NCBI GenBank assembly: GCA_965216395.1
Contig: OZ244156.1
Coordinates: 1,488,001-1,552,000, forward strand
Length of the DNA stretch: 64,000 nt
Direction: 5' to 3'
Source of the DNA: CAZBXD01 sp965216395
GTDB lineage: Bacteria; Pseudomonadota; Alphaproteobacteria; Micavibrionales; SZUA-601
The notes beneath the pieces were generated by a model, which worked only from the letters and a program-made list of their open reading frames with translations, was not told the DNA's origin and did no database searches. Below, piece by piece: positions 1-8,426 of the stretch (position 1 is the first letter of the stretch; the number at the start of each line of letters is the position of its first letter). The translations under genes were made by a program, and so were the position numbers.

Positions 1-2
1 TA

Positions 3-860
3 ACCCCAGATAAGACAGAAATTCGCACCTATACATGTATGCGTTATTGGCATCCCATGGCACCGAGTATCGCGCCACAGGTGCAGGCTTTTAACCCAGA
101 TCAAATTATGTTGGTGTCGCTTTATCCCCAATTTTCAACGACAACTTTTTGGTCATCTTTGGCGCAATGGTTTACGGTGACAAAAAAAATTGGCCTTGAT
201 AAGCCCACGACAACTTTTTGTTGTTATCCCCAATTGGATGGTTTTATCAAAGCATCGGTTGAACATATTCGCGCCCAATATCAAGCCTGTAAAAAAGCCA
301 CGGGTAAAGCGCCCCGAATTTTATTCTCCGCCCATAGTTTACCGGAAAAAATTGTCAAAAATGGTGATCCTTATGCGTGGCAGTGTGAGCAAACCATCAA
401 AGCGATTGTCAAAAAAATGCCCTATAAAAAGCTGGACTATGTGGTGTGTTATCAATCGAAAGTGGGCCCGCAAAAATGGCTCGGTCCCCAGACAGAGGAT
501 GAGATTGAACGCGCCGGTCACGAAGGCGTGCCTGTGATTGTTTATCCGCATGCTTTTGTTTCTGAACATGTTGAAACCATCGTTGAATTAGGGGTGGAAT
601 ATGCAGAAGTTGCCCATGAAGCCGGTGTGCCGTGGTATGGTGTGGTGAAAACGGTGGGGACCCATCCCGCCTTTATCAATGATTTGGCGAAATTGATTAA
701 AAAACGCCTCGGTTCAAATAAAAAGATTGTCAATGGCACCGCTTCGGGCAAGCGTAATTGCCCCATGCCTTATGATAAATGTTGTCAACGCCGTTATGAT
801 GAATTATTGAAAAATCCGCCATGTTGTGGTGGAAAATGCGGTTGCAAGGATGTGGGATAA
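3..860 (+). CDS. hemH: Ferrochelatase HemH, 5' end cut by window edge
   Basis: Inserts ferrous iron into protoporphyrin IX, the last step of heme synthesis. The frame is open from base 3, so the N-terminus lies outside the window; 285 residues are visible. Family signatures seen are HPMAPS, the catalytic-His stretch SAHSLPEK followed by GDPY, and the later acidic motif FVSEHVETI. The C-terminus is a Cys-rich tail with seven Cys (NCP, KCC, PPCC, GKC, GC). Some bacterial ferrochelatases bind a [2Fe-2S] cluster, but assigning a cluster here is inference. hemJ lies one gene downstream, as in other alphaproteobacteria, here separated by an acetyltransferase gene. Confidence 0.95.
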   Translation, partial: TPDKTEIRTYTCMRYWHPMAPSIAPQVQAFNPDQIMLVSLYPQFSTTTFWSSLAQWFTVTKKIGLDKPTTTFCCYPQLDGFIKASVEHIRAQYQACKKATGKAPRILFSAHSLPEKIVKNGDPYAWQCEQTIKAIVKKMPYKKLDYVVCYQSKVGPQKWLGPQTEDEIERAGHEGVPVIVYPHAFVSEHVETIVELGVEYAEVAHEAGVPWYGVVKTVGTHPAFINDLAKLIKKRLGSNKKIVNGTASGKRNCPMPYDKCCQRRYDELLKNPPCCGGKCGCKDVG

Positions 861-867
861 TAAAATA

Positions 868-896
868 TTGACATAATTTAATATTCGTCTTATTTA
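868..896 (+). promoter_or_regulatory. TTGACATAA-type promoter for the GNAT gene
   Basis: TTGACA at 868-873, a 17-nt spacer, then a weak -10 TATTTA at 891-896. The next start codon is at 904, so the predicted transcription start falls on or beside the ATG. No Shine-Dalgarno sequence is visible, so the mRNA is probably leaderless. Confidence 0.55.
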
Positions 897-903
897 TAAA
901 GTT

Positions 904-1344
904 ATGAATATCGAATTTAAACCTATTCCTGATCAAGAAATTGCAGAAGCTTTGCAATTGCTAGAAGTTTTTTCACAAAATGGTGAAAATATAACCATGG
1001 ATCAAAGAATAGAAGCTTATCAAAAAGCAAAAAAATATAACAGCTATCAACTTTATGGTGGTTATGAAGAAAATAAGTTACAAGCGGTTGTTGGGATTCG
1101 TCCCGTTCATAATCCAAGTGATTGTCGCTTAATTTTTGAGGCCAATAATCTTGTCGTTGTCGAAGATCAACAAAAACAAGGCATTGGTAGTTTTATGTTT
1201 GAAAAAATCGGCGAACATGTTAAAGACCAGGGCGGTTTCGCATTTAAATTTTTTGTTGCGAATTCTAATTTAGAACTCGTTGATTTTTATGAAAAACGTG
1301 GTGCTGGGCAAGCGGCGTGTCAAATGATGTATCTTAAGGTTTAA
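904..1344 (+). CDS. GNAT-family N-acetyltransferase
   Basis: A 146-residue single-domain GNAT protein that should transfer an acetyl group from acetyl-CoA; the substrate is unknown. The acetyl-CoA pyrophosphate-binding motif appears as Q-Q-K-Q-G-I-G at about residues 87-93, after the beta-4 strand NNLVVVED. The C-terminal part, NSNLELVDFYEKRG, matches the usual beta-5 and alpha-4 region. It lies between hemH and hemJ, which are normally adjacent, and ends 6 nt before hemJ, so the two are probably cotranscribed. It has its own upstream promoter with no leader. I infer that it is an accessory insertion in the heme cluster. Confidence 0.8.
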   Translation: MNIEFKPIPDQEIAEALQLLEVFSQNGENITMDQRIEAYQKAKKYNSYQLYGGYEENKLQAVVGIRPVHNPSDCRLIFEANNLVVVEDQQKQGIGSFMFEKIGEHVKDQGGFAFKFFVANSNLELVDFYEKRGAGQAACQMMYLKV

Positions 1345-1350
1345 ACCAAA

Positions 1351-1797
1351 ATGCAAAATTTTCTTCTTGAATATTATTTGGTGATTAAATCACTCCATAT
1401 CATTGCCTTTACGGCGTGGATGGCCGGGCTTTTTTATTTGCCGCGTCTCTTTGTCTATCATACCCAAGTCGCGCCTTTATCCGAAGCATCAGAAAAATTC
1501 AAAATTATGGAACACAAGTTGCTGAAAATTATTATGAATCCGGCGATGATCATCACTTGGATTTTGGGATTGATGATGCTTTACGTTATGCCGGAATATT
1601 TTTCCCAAGGTTGGATGCATGTTAAGTTTTTATGTGTGATTCTTTTAAGTGGTTTTCAAGGTTTTTTATCCGTTACGCGCAAAAAATTTGCCCTTGATAA
1701 AAATCAACGCTCTGAGCGTTTTTACCGCATTATAAATGAGATTCCGACCATTTTTCTGATCCTGATTGTCTTTATGGTTATCTTAAAACCATTTTAA
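1351..1797 (+). CDS. hemJ: Protoporphyrinogen IX oxidase HemJ
   Basis: A 148-residue inner-membrane protein of the HemJ (UPF0093) family, which oxidises protoporphyrinogen IX to protoporphyrin IX just before ferrochelatase. Four hydrophobic helices are visible at about residues 12-32, 55-75, 84-102 and 127-146. The conserved N-terminal His is H16 in SLHIIAFTAWMAG, followed by the typical YLPRLFVYH. Length and topology match the family. Neighbouring hemH supports the assignment. The start lies 6 nt after the acetyltransferase stop, which suggests cotranscription from the upstream promoter. Confidence 0.92.
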   Translation: MQNFLLEYYLVIKSLHIIAFTAWMAGLFYLPRLFVYHTQVAPLSEASEKFKIMEHKLLKIIMNPAMIITWILGLMMLYVMPEYFSQGWMHVKFLCVILLSGFQGFLSVTRKKFALDKNQRSERFYRIINEIPTIFLILIVFMVILKPF

Positions 1798-1839
1798 ATT
1801 CAACTGTTTAATACTTGCGTGTGCGTGATTCTTGCTGTA

Positions 1840-1845
1840 TATAAT
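1840..1845 (+). promoter_or_regulatory. -10 box of a leaderless promoter
   Basis: A perfect TATAAT at 1840-1845, with 6 nt before the ATG at 1852. The upstream TTGCGT at 1815-1820 is a poor -35 with a 19-nt spacer. The spacing predicts that transcription starts at the ATG. This favours the start at 1852 over an in-frame GTG at 1819, which lies upstream of the -10 box. Confidence 0.5.
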
Positions 1846-1851
1846 ATCATT

Positions 1852-3042
1852 ATGGGAAGAGTAAGACGGAAGAAAAAACATATTGCCTATGCGCTTGATC
1901 CGCGTGAGACCCGTTGCCCTGAACAAGCTTATAACCTGATTTATAATGAAGAAACGGGCATCTTTCGTCTGGAATATTATGTGATTAATACCAAGGAGAG
2001 CATCGAAAATTCTGAAGTTTTTAAGGCGTTATCTGAAAAATATCAATCACATTCATGTGATCTTATTAACGTCGTAAAAGACATAAGAATAGGAAATAGA
2101 AATAGTTTAGAAGAAGAAATTATTAAGGGCATTAATACATATCAGCAAAACTATCGTTTCAATAAAAACAAAGGTTTAAAAGAAAAAAATTCGAAGACTT
2201 TAAAACTCATCGCGGATTTTGATAAGCAAGGTCAGCTTTTATTTGCCGATTGCGCCCTTTCATCCAAGGTTCATATTTTTAGAGTGGATCACGAAAGTGT
2301 CACAGAAAAGTTTTTCAATGTGGTTTTTCCAGTTCATAAAAACACGGATATTTTAAATCTAAATGTTCAATTTTGTGATATTTTTAATAAAGATAATAAA
2401 GAGGTTAAAAGTCTTTCCCAAGTGATCACCTATGCGGCCTCATTAGCAACGGCGGAAATCGCCTTTGAACATGATATTCCCTTTATGTATCGTCAGTATA
2501 ACCCAGAAACCGAAAGTGAATCAGGGAGCATCCATGACGTGACCACCAATCCAGAACTGGTTGAAACGCCTAATCTTCAAGCGCATATGGATACACCAAT
2601 GCGTAAATTTCGCGCCGCGATAAATCATGTCCAATTGGTACGTTATGCGTCGCATGAAGAATTACTCTCTTTGGATTTTGTCCAATGTGCTGCGGATCAC
2701 TCCAATGAACGGCAGCATCGTATTTTGAATAGATTCAAGACATTTAATACAGTTTATGAATTTTCGGGTGTCAAAACACGACAAGAAGAAAATCTACAAG
2801 ATATGAATATGTTGGGTGTTTTAGAACTTTATAAAGCCAAAACAGAGGGTAATTCGACCATAGAACAAAACTTTGTCAAAAATATGGATTTAAAATTTCA
2901 AGAAAATCCCATTTATCATACCGCAATAGCACAAGATTATTTCTTGAATAATCAATTAGAAATCACGCAACAACTGAAAAAATCCGCGCCAAATTTAGTA
3001 AACGCGCTGAAAAATTCAGGCATCAAACTACAAATGGCATAA
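1852..3042 (+). CDS. Degenerate RNB-fold (RNase II/R-like) protein, copy 1
   Basis: A 396-residue protein that I match to the RNB ribonuclease fold from motif order. The N-terminal strand YALDPRETRCPEQAY aligns with the RNase II catalytic segment in spacing, but the four Asp of D-x5-D-x-D-D read D16, C22, E24 and Q25. Later blocks fit RNB as well: the GLKEKNSKTLKL strand, the DKQGQL turn, ATAEIAFEHDIPFMYRQY before the usual 'PxxYR' point, and DTPMRKF (about residue 246) in place of TSPIRRY. There are no cold-shock or S1 domains. Nuclease activity is unlikely with these losses. The next gene is a paralogue with the same substitutions. The fold call is motif-based inference. Confidence 0.65.
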   Translation: MGRVRRKKKHIAYALDPRETRCPEQAYNLIYNEETGIFRLEYYVINTKESIENSEVFKALSEKYQSHSCDLINVVKDIRIGNRNSLEEEIIKGINTYQQNYRFNKNKGLKEKNSKTLKLIADFDKQGQLLFADCALSSKVHIFRVDHESVTEKFFNVVFPVHKNTDILNLNVQFCDIFNKDNKEVKSLSQVITYAASLATAEIAFEHDIPFMYRQYNPETESESGSIHDVTTNPELVETPNLQAHMDTPMRKFRAAINHVQLVRYASHEELLSLDFVQCAADHSNERQHRILNRFKTFNTVYEFSGVKTRQEENLQDMNMLGVLELYKAKTEGNSTIEQNFVKNMDLKFQENPIYHTAIAQDYFLNNQLEITQQLKKSAPNLVNALKNSGIKLQMA

Positions 3043-3058
3043 AAAATTCAGATTCTTT

Positions 3059-3087
3059 TTGAAATATCTTTCAGAATCCTTTATTAT
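3059..3087 (+). promoter_or_regulatory. Promoter of RNB-like copy 2
   Basis: TTGAAA at 3059-3064, a 17-nt spacer, then TATTAT at 3082-3087. The ATG at 3096 follows after 8 nt and no Shine-Dalgarno sequence is visible, so the transcript is probably leaderless or nearly so. Confidence 0.5.
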
Positions 3088-3095
3088 ACATAATT

Positions 3096-4535
3096 ATGAA
3101 ATATAAAAATGAATCTGTTATTTATGCCTTAGACCCTAAGAAGACAATCTGCGCTGAGCAGGCGTTCAAAATGCGTGTGAAAAAGCTGAAAAATGGCAAG
3201 AAGCAGTTTAATCTCCACTATTACACTATCAATCCGATCGAAGAAATTGAACAGGATGATGAACAAAACCTAGGATCGGTTATTGCTTTATTGCAAAGAA
3301 AAAGAGGTCATGGCGCCTATGCGAAGGCGATTGAAAAATACGAAGAATCCTATCAGTTTAAGCGCAATCGTGGATTGAAAACGATTAATTCTAAAGCGCT
3401 GAAAATAACGGGTATATTTAATGAAAACGGCACTTTGATTAATACGGATATCGCCCTCGTGCAAAATTTTAGGGTTGAAAATATCACCAATGAATCGGTA
3501 ACAGAGTATTTTTACAAACGCAAACTTCCCTCTCATTTAAAAAATCCGATGTTACTGGGTATGCGTGACTTTGTTAACGCTTTGGGGCGCAATGTTAAAA
3601 ACAGCAGTCAATTAACGCAAGTTATCGGTGATGTCATGGCTTTGGTGGTTGGGGCGATTGCGGTGGAAAATCAGCTCCCCATGCTCTATCGCGAAAAAAC
3701 AAAGAGAGGTGTTAATCGAACGACAGACCCCGAAGATATCAACCCAGAACAGGTCGAAGTGCGCATTGATGCACCCCTAAGAAGTTTTGAAAAAGGGTTT
3801 AACTTTGTGCAATTTTACCGCTTTTTAACAGGGGGAGAGCTTCTTTCCACCCTTGTTGTTGAACGTGCCATGTTGGGTCTTGAAAAAATAAAAGACATCG
3901 CTAAAAAAATTAAATTATATAGACGCAGTATTCCCAAACCGATTCCACCTAACCGCGCCAATCACACATTTAAAAAAATTGGTGTGAACGCCTTTGTGGT
4001 CAACCAAATGGATATTTTTGAATTAATAGATGTTCATGCTCAGGCTGCTTTGTCACAAAAACAACTTGTTCAGCCTTTTTTCGATGCTTTAGAGAAAAAA
4101 AGACATGATCAATTTCTTGAAAAAATAAAAGATCAACCGACACAGTTTGAAGGATTATTTCAACGGGTCGCCTATTTGGAAAAGGTCAAAGCTGTGGATC
4201 ATGGTTTTCCACAAGAAAATTACCAAAAATTGTTTGAGACCCAACAAGAAATGATGAAAACTATGCGCGAAAAGAAAACGTCTGTTAATTATTTTATTGA
4301 TGGTATTAAAGATGAAAAAATCAATAGCACTGCACTCAAAGGTATCATGGATAAAATGGATTCCAAACATATGAAGATCTCGGAAACGGTATTATTGCAT
4401 ACCGCGATTGAAGAGAATAAAAAATTATTTAGTAATAAACTCAAAAAGTTAGAGATATTAAATAAATTTCAGGATGTTTTGGAAGTCTATAAAGATCAAC
4501 ATCTGGAACGACTTTATCCCGGTCTTAATGCATAA
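3096..4535 (+). CDS. Degenerate RNB-fold (RNase II/R-like) protein, copy 2
   Basis: A 479-residue paralogue of the gene just upstream. Shared blocks in the same order are YALDPKKTICAEQAF, YQFKRNRGLKTINSKALK, NITNESVTEYF, VGAIAVENQLPMLYRE and IDAPLRSF (about residues 223-230). The catalytic Asp positions of RNase II again read D13, C19, E21 and Q22, the same D-C-E-Q pattern as copy 1. A C-terminal extension of about 200 residues is mostly charged, predicted helical and has no recognised domain. It has its own promoter and lies just before rho. I propose an RNA- or protein-binding pseudoenzyme; this is inference. Confidence 0.65.
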   Translation: MKYKNESVIYALDPKKTICAEQAFKMRVKKLKNGKKQFNLHYYTINPIEEIEQDDEQNLGSVIALLQRKRGHGAYAKAIEKYEESYQFKRNRGLKTINSKALKITGIFNENGTLINTDIALVQNFRVENITNESVTEYFYKRKLPSHLKNPMLLGMRDFVNALGRNVKNSSQLTQVIGDVMALVVGAIAVENQLPMLYREKTKRGVNRTTDPEDINPEQVEVRIDAPLRSFEKGFNFVQFYRFLTGGELLSTLVVERAMLGLEKIKDIAKKIKLYRRSIPKPIPPNRANHTFKKIGVNAFVVNQMDIFELIDVHAQAALSQKQLVQPFFDALEKKRHDQFLEKIKDQPTQFEGLFQRVAYLEKVKAVDHGFPQENYQKLFETQQEMMKTMREKKTSVNYFIDGIKDEKINSTALKGIMDKMDSKHMKISETVLLHTAIEENKKLFSNKLKKLEILNKFQDVLEVYKDQHLERLYPGLNA

Positions 4536-4714
4536 TATTTTCCCTTTGACTCTTGATAAAATATGGTCTATTAACGTAAATGTAATAATAGTGTGATAGA
4601 ATATAAACAATCACAACTGTTTTTCCTCTGTAAAAATTTTTCAAAGCAGTAAACCTTTAAAAAATCATCCTGATTTTTATATTTTTTATCAATTTATATA
4701 TGTGAAAATACCCC

Positions 4715-5992
4715 ATGACAAAACCCATGCACCTCAATGAACTCAAAGCTAAAAAACCGGCCGAACTCCTCAAATTTGCTGAGGAAATTGGCGTTGAAAA
4801 TGCCGCCGGTATGCGCAAACAGGAAATGCTTTTTTCCATCTTAAAAATCTTGGCTGAAGATGAACAAACCATTATTGGTGAGGGCGTTTTAGAAGTGCTC
4901 AATGATGGTTTTGGTTTCTTACGTTCATCCGATCAAAATTACTTACCAGGGCCGGATGATATTTATATCAGCCCCAAGCAAATTCGCCAATTTTATTTGC
5001 GCACAGGGGACACGGTTGAAGGTGAAATTCGCGGGCCGAAAGATCATGAGAAATATTTTGCTTTGACGAAGGTTAAAACTATTAATTATGAAGAGGCGGA
5101 CAAACTGAAACATCGGATTAATTTTGATAACCTCACCCCGCTTTATCCGACCGAAAAATTAAAATTAGAGGTGGAGAATGATCCCACTCAGAAAAAACCG
5201 GATTTAACACCACGCATTATTGAGATTGTGTCCCCGATTGGTAAGGGACAGCGTGCCTTGGTTACCGCGCCACCACGCGCGGGTAAAACTGTGATGTTAC
5301 AAACCATTGCCCATTCTGTGGCGGCTAATCACCCCGAAGCGTATTTGATTGTTCTGCTGATTGATGAGCGCCCCGAAGAAGTCACGGATATGAAACGCTC
5401 CGTCAAGGGCGAAGTGGTCTCATCCACTTTTGATGAACCGGCCACACGCCATGTTCAAGTGGCGGAAATGGTGATCGAAAAAGCCAAACGTTTAGTTGAA
5501 ATGAAACGTGATGTGATTATTTTGCTTGATTCCATTACCCGTTTAGCGCGCGCCTATAACACGGTTGTACCCAGTTCGGGTAAGGTTCTGACCGGTGGTG
5601 TTGATGCCAATGCTTTGCAACGCCCGAAACGTTTCTTTGGCGCGGCGCGTAATATCGAAGAAGGCGGATCGCTGACCATCGTGGCCACGGCGCTGATTGA
5701 AACAGGTAGCCGTATGGATGAGGTTATTTTTGAAGAATTTAAAGGTACGGGGAATTCGGAAATTGTTCTTGATCGCAAACTTTCTGATAAACGTGTCTTC
5801 CCGGCCATTGATATTCAAAAATCGGGTACACGTAAGGAAGATGAATTGGTTGATAAAGGCACGCTTTCTAAAATGTGGGTCTTACGTCGTATTCTTAACC
5901 CAATGGGGACAGTTGATGCGGCAGAATTCTTGATTGAAAAACTCCGTGTATCGAAAAATAACGATGACTTCTTCCAATCTATGAATCAGTAA
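4715..5992 (+). CDS. rho: Transcription termination factor Rho
   Basis: A 425-residue ATP-dependent RNA helicase that ends transcription at Rho-dependent sites, acting as a ring hexamer. The order of parts is normal: an N-terminal helical domain (residues 1-50), an RNA-binding cold-shock-like domain (GVLEVLNDGFGFLRS, about 55-110), and a RecA-like ATPase with Walker A APPRAGKT (about 185-192), LIDERPEEVTDM, Walker B VIILLDSITRLARAYN and the Q-loop region VDANALQRPKRFFGAARN. Length is typical. The 180 bp upstream are very AT-rich with no clear -35/-10 pair. Its stop is 5 nt from the stop of a convergent unknown gene. Confidence 0.97.
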   Translation: MTKPMHLNELKAKKPAELLKFAEEIGVENAAGMRKQEMLFSILKILAEDEQTIIGEGVLEVLNDGFGFLRSSDQNYLPGPDDIYISPKQIRQFYLRTGDTVEGEIRGPKDHEKYFALTKVKTINYEEADKLKHRINFDNLTPLYPTEKLKLEVENDPTQKKPDLTPRIIEIVSPIGKGQRALVTAPPRAGKTVMLQTIAHSVAANHPEAYLIVLLIDERPEEVTDMKRSVKGEVVSSTFDEPATRHVQVAEMVIEKAKRLVEMKRDVIILLDSITRLARAYNTVVPSSGKVLTGGVDANALQRPKRFFGAARNIEEGGSLTIVATALIETGSRMDEVIFEEFKGTGNSEIVLDRKLSDKRVFPAIDIQKSGTRKEDELVDKGTLSKMWVLRRILNPMGTVDAAEFLIEKLRVSKNNDDFFQSMNQ

Positions 5993-5997
5993 GGTTT

Positions 5998-6657
5998 TTA
6001 TGCTTTATATGCTCGGACCATAAATCCAAGAGCGTCAATACCTTTTTGAAGATTAGTTTCCTTATTTGAAAATATATCGTTATTGGAACCAAAAAGATCA
6101 TCATAAGTATTGATATCCATACCATATGTATTTTCAGGCTCCTCTCCTTTGCTTTCAATTTCATATATAATTGAATCATTTATATCGCATACTAAGTTTT
6201 GTTCAAAAAGATCACTGATCTCTACTTCTATATCGGCATCTTTTTCTATAAGAGTGTTTTCTTTTATTGCTAAATTAGCATTCTTTATAAAGCTAAGTTG
6301 TTTTTCCAAATATTTTTCACCGAAGACACTAACAAGATGATTTAAAATATGAAAACAAAACTCTTCTACCTTTTCTTTATCAGCCTTTGGTAAATGAATA
6401 TGAGAAAAATCTTTTGCTGTTTTTGTAAACTTTAAACGATTATAAATATAGGCTATGGATTCTAGAAATTCGGGGTCATCCTTTACATTCTTGTCATTCG
6501 CAAGAAATTCAATCTTCTCGTCACACATAACTATAAGTTTCGAGACATCTCTTACAAAGGATTTGGCTTTATCTAAAGCGGATAGTTTTGAATCTCTGTT
6601 ATAAGATTTTTCATTAGAAAGCTGTTCTATTTCTTCTAAGCTTTTTTTTCCAGTCAT
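5998..6657 (-). CDS. Hypothetical protein between rho and mnmE
   Basis: A 219-residue protein I do not recognise. It is acidic and predicted mostly helical, with no signal peptide or membrane segment. The last third, from about residue 165, is rich in Glu, Asp and Asn and looks loosely folded. The ATG at 6657 has an AAAGGAT sequence about 8 nt upstream that could serve as ribosome binding site. It runs against rho and converges with it, separated by 5 nt, with no hairpin between. It interrupts a core gene order that is usually rho-mnmE, so it is an accessory insertion. Confidence 0.7.
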   Translation of the reverse strand: MTGKKSLEEIEQLSNEKSYNRDSKLSALDKAKSFVRDVSKLIVMCDEKIEFLANDKNVKDDPEFLESIAYIYNRLKFTKTAKDFSHIHLPKADKEKVEEFCFHILNHLVSVFGEKYLEKQLSFIKNANLAIKENTLIEKDADIEVEISDLFEQNLVCDINDSIIYEIESKGEEPENTYGMDINTYDDLFGSNNDIFSNKETNLQKGIDALGFMVRAYKA

Positions 6658-6762
6658 ACAATCGCATCCTTTTTTATTTTCCTTAATAACAGATTCAAAT
6701 ATGTTTGAAAAGAAAAATTTAAGGGGTTTGCAAATTTATGCTGAAGCGATAAAAATGAAGTC

Positions 6763-8091
6763 ATGGAAAAGAAGACAATTATTGCGCTGGCTTCGGGTCG
6801 TGGTGCGGCGGGTGTCGCGGTTTTACGGCTTTCAGGGCCACAAAGCGCTCACGTTTTAACGCAATTAACGGGGATGAATAATTTTACGCCGCGCATGGCG
6901 ATGCTTTATGAGTTTAAACACCCTAATACAGAAGTTTTATTGGACAAGGCTTTGGCGATTTATTTTCAAGGACCCAATAGTTTTACCGGCGAAGATATTG
7001 TTGAATTGCATATCCACGGCGGACGCGCCATAATTGATTCGGTGATGGATGCGTGTTTATCCTGTGACGGGGTGCGTTTGGCTGAACCAGGGGAATATTC
7101 GAAACGTGCCTTTCTCAATGGGCGTATGGATTTGACAGAGGCCGAGGCCATTGCCGATCTGGTCGCGGCGGAAACCACCTTACAAGCACAACAAGCTTTG
7201 TCCCAAATGCGGGGCGATTTACGTGATCTTTATCACGCTTGGGCGGAACGGATGACACATTCTTTGGCATATATTGAGGCAGATATTGATTTTTCCGATG
7301 AAGAAATCCCCGAATCGCTTTCGCAAAAAATGCAACCCGTTTTAAAAGAGATTCACCAAGAAATCTCAGATCATCTCAATGATAATAATCAAGGGGAGCG
7401 TTTGCGCGATGGGGTCGCCGTGGCGGTAATTGGTGCGCCCAATGCCGGAAAATCCAGCTTTATTAATTATATGGCCAAACGTGATGTGGCTATTGTCACC
7501 GATATTGCGGGAACCACCCGCGATATTTTAGAGGTTCATATGAATATTGCCGGTTATCCTGTCACCTTAATCGATACGGCTGGCTTGCGCGACGACAGCG
7601 CAGACCCAATCGAGCAAGAAGGGATTGAACGCGCCCGTCAAAAAGCTCTTGAAGCGGATATCAAAATCATTCTTTTACCCAAAGATCAGACCCCCGATCC
7701 AAACTTGATTGAAATGATTGATGATAAAACCATTCTTTTGCTCAGTAAGGATGATTTAAGTGGGGAAGTCGCATTTAAATTTGATGCTATGATTCCTATT
7801 TCAACAAAAACGGAATCAGGCTTTGATGTCTTTTTCTCTCATTTAGAAGAGAAATTGAAAAATATTTTTGATGTTTCACGTGAAACAATTCATTTGACCC
7901 GCAAACGTCACCGTGTCGCACTCGAAAACACTATTGAACACGTCAATCGCGCTTTACTAGCGGATAAAACCCCTGAATTAATTGCCGAAGATGTCCGTTT
8001 GGCGGTGCGTTCTTTAGGTCGTATCACAGGGCGGGTGGATGTTGAAGATTTATTGGATATAATCTTTCGTGATTTTTGCATCGGGAAATGA
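6763..8091 (+). CDS. mnmE: tRNA modification GTPase MnmE
   Basis: A 442-residue GTPase that works with MnmG to install the (carboxymethyl)aminomethyl group on U34 of certain tRNAs. An N-terminal tetrahydrofolate-binding domain (1-120) is followed by a helical domain split by the G domain. G motifs seen are GAPNAGKSSF (G1), the TTRD loop (G2) and DTAGLR (G3). The C-terminal FCIGK with the essential Cys is intact. A perfect parS site lies in the coding sequence at 7872-7887 and encodes the residues VSRET. mnmG follows, separated only by a small unknown gene. Confidence 0.97.
   Translation: MEKKTIIALASGRGAAGVAVLRLSGPQSAHVLTQLTGMNNFTPRMAMLYEFKHPNTEVLLDKALAIYFQGPNSFTGEDIVELHIHGGRAIIDSVMDACLSCDGVRLAEPGEYSKRAFLNGRMDLTEAEAIADLVAAETTLQAQQALSQMRGDLRDLYHAWAERMTHSLAYIEADIDFSDEEIPESLSQKMQPVLKEIHQEISDHLNDNNQGERLRDGVAVAVIGAPNAGKSSFINYMAKRDVAIVTDIAGTTRDILEVHMNIAGYPVTLIDTAGLRDDSADPIEQEGIERARQKALEADIKIILLPKDQTPDPNLIEMIDDKTILLLSKDDLSGEVAFKFDAMIPISTKTESGFDVFFSHLEEKLKNIFDVSRETIHLTRKRHRVALENTIEHVNRALLADKTPELIAEDVRLAVRSLGRITGRVDVEDLLDIIFRDFCIGK
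7872..7887. promoter_or_regulatory. parS: parS site 1 (inside mnmE)
   Basis: The 16-bp palindrome TGTTTCACGTGAAACA is present without mismatch. It is the conserved bacterial parS sequence bound by ParB. In the mnmE frame it encodes VSRET, the same residues as at the other two sites. Confidence 0.95.
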
Positions 8092-8119
8092 TTGACGAAT
8101 AATCACCCATACTTATAGT
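8092..8119 (+). promoter_or_regulatory. Promoter of the small gene at 8127
   Basis: TTGACG at 8092-8097 overlaps the mnmE stop region. A 16-nt spacer leads to TATAGT at 8114-8119, and the ATG follows after 7 nt. No ribosome binding site is visible, so the transcript is probably leaderless. Confidence 0.6.
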
Positions 8120-8126
8120 ATAAATT

Positions 8127-8360
8127 ATGTATAAAAAAGACGCTTGTATAAAACTAGAACATTTATTAGAAAACAGCTTTGGTATTGTGACACTTAATCA
8201 GCTCTTAATCGAAAGTTTCCAAGAAACAGGGTATCTGATCTTTAAGCGTTATGAAGAAACAGTTCCTTTGACGGTTCTTTCCGAAAGTGTCCATAATCAA
8301 AAAGAGATCACAGAAAATATTGCTATTCATCAAAAAATGATCCCCATCTTTGGATTTTAG
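8127..8360 (+). CDS. Small hypothetical protein between mnmE and mnmG
   Basis: A 77-residue protein with no recognised domain, signal peptide or membrane helix. The sequence alternates hydrophobic and charged residues (EHLLENSFGIVTLNQL, FKRYEETVPLTVL) and is likely a compact mixed alpha/beta protein. It has a convincing leaderless promoter, which supports it as a real gene. It separates mnmE from mnmG, which are usually close neighbours. Function unknown. Confidence 0.6.
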   Translation: MYKKDACIKLEHLLENSFGIVTLNQLLIESFQETGYLIFKRYEETVPLTVLSESVHNQKEITENIAIHQKMIPIFGF

Positions 8361-8426
8361 ATTTATTGACAAAAAGACCTTCCATCAGGTAGATATAAGG
8401 CTTGATTGATAAAGGAATCGCTTTAA

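Noticed and set aside
4536..4714. The AT-rich gap before rho as the replication origin
   Set aside because: No DnaA-box cluster was recognised. In relatives the origin lies near hemE, which would be left of this window.
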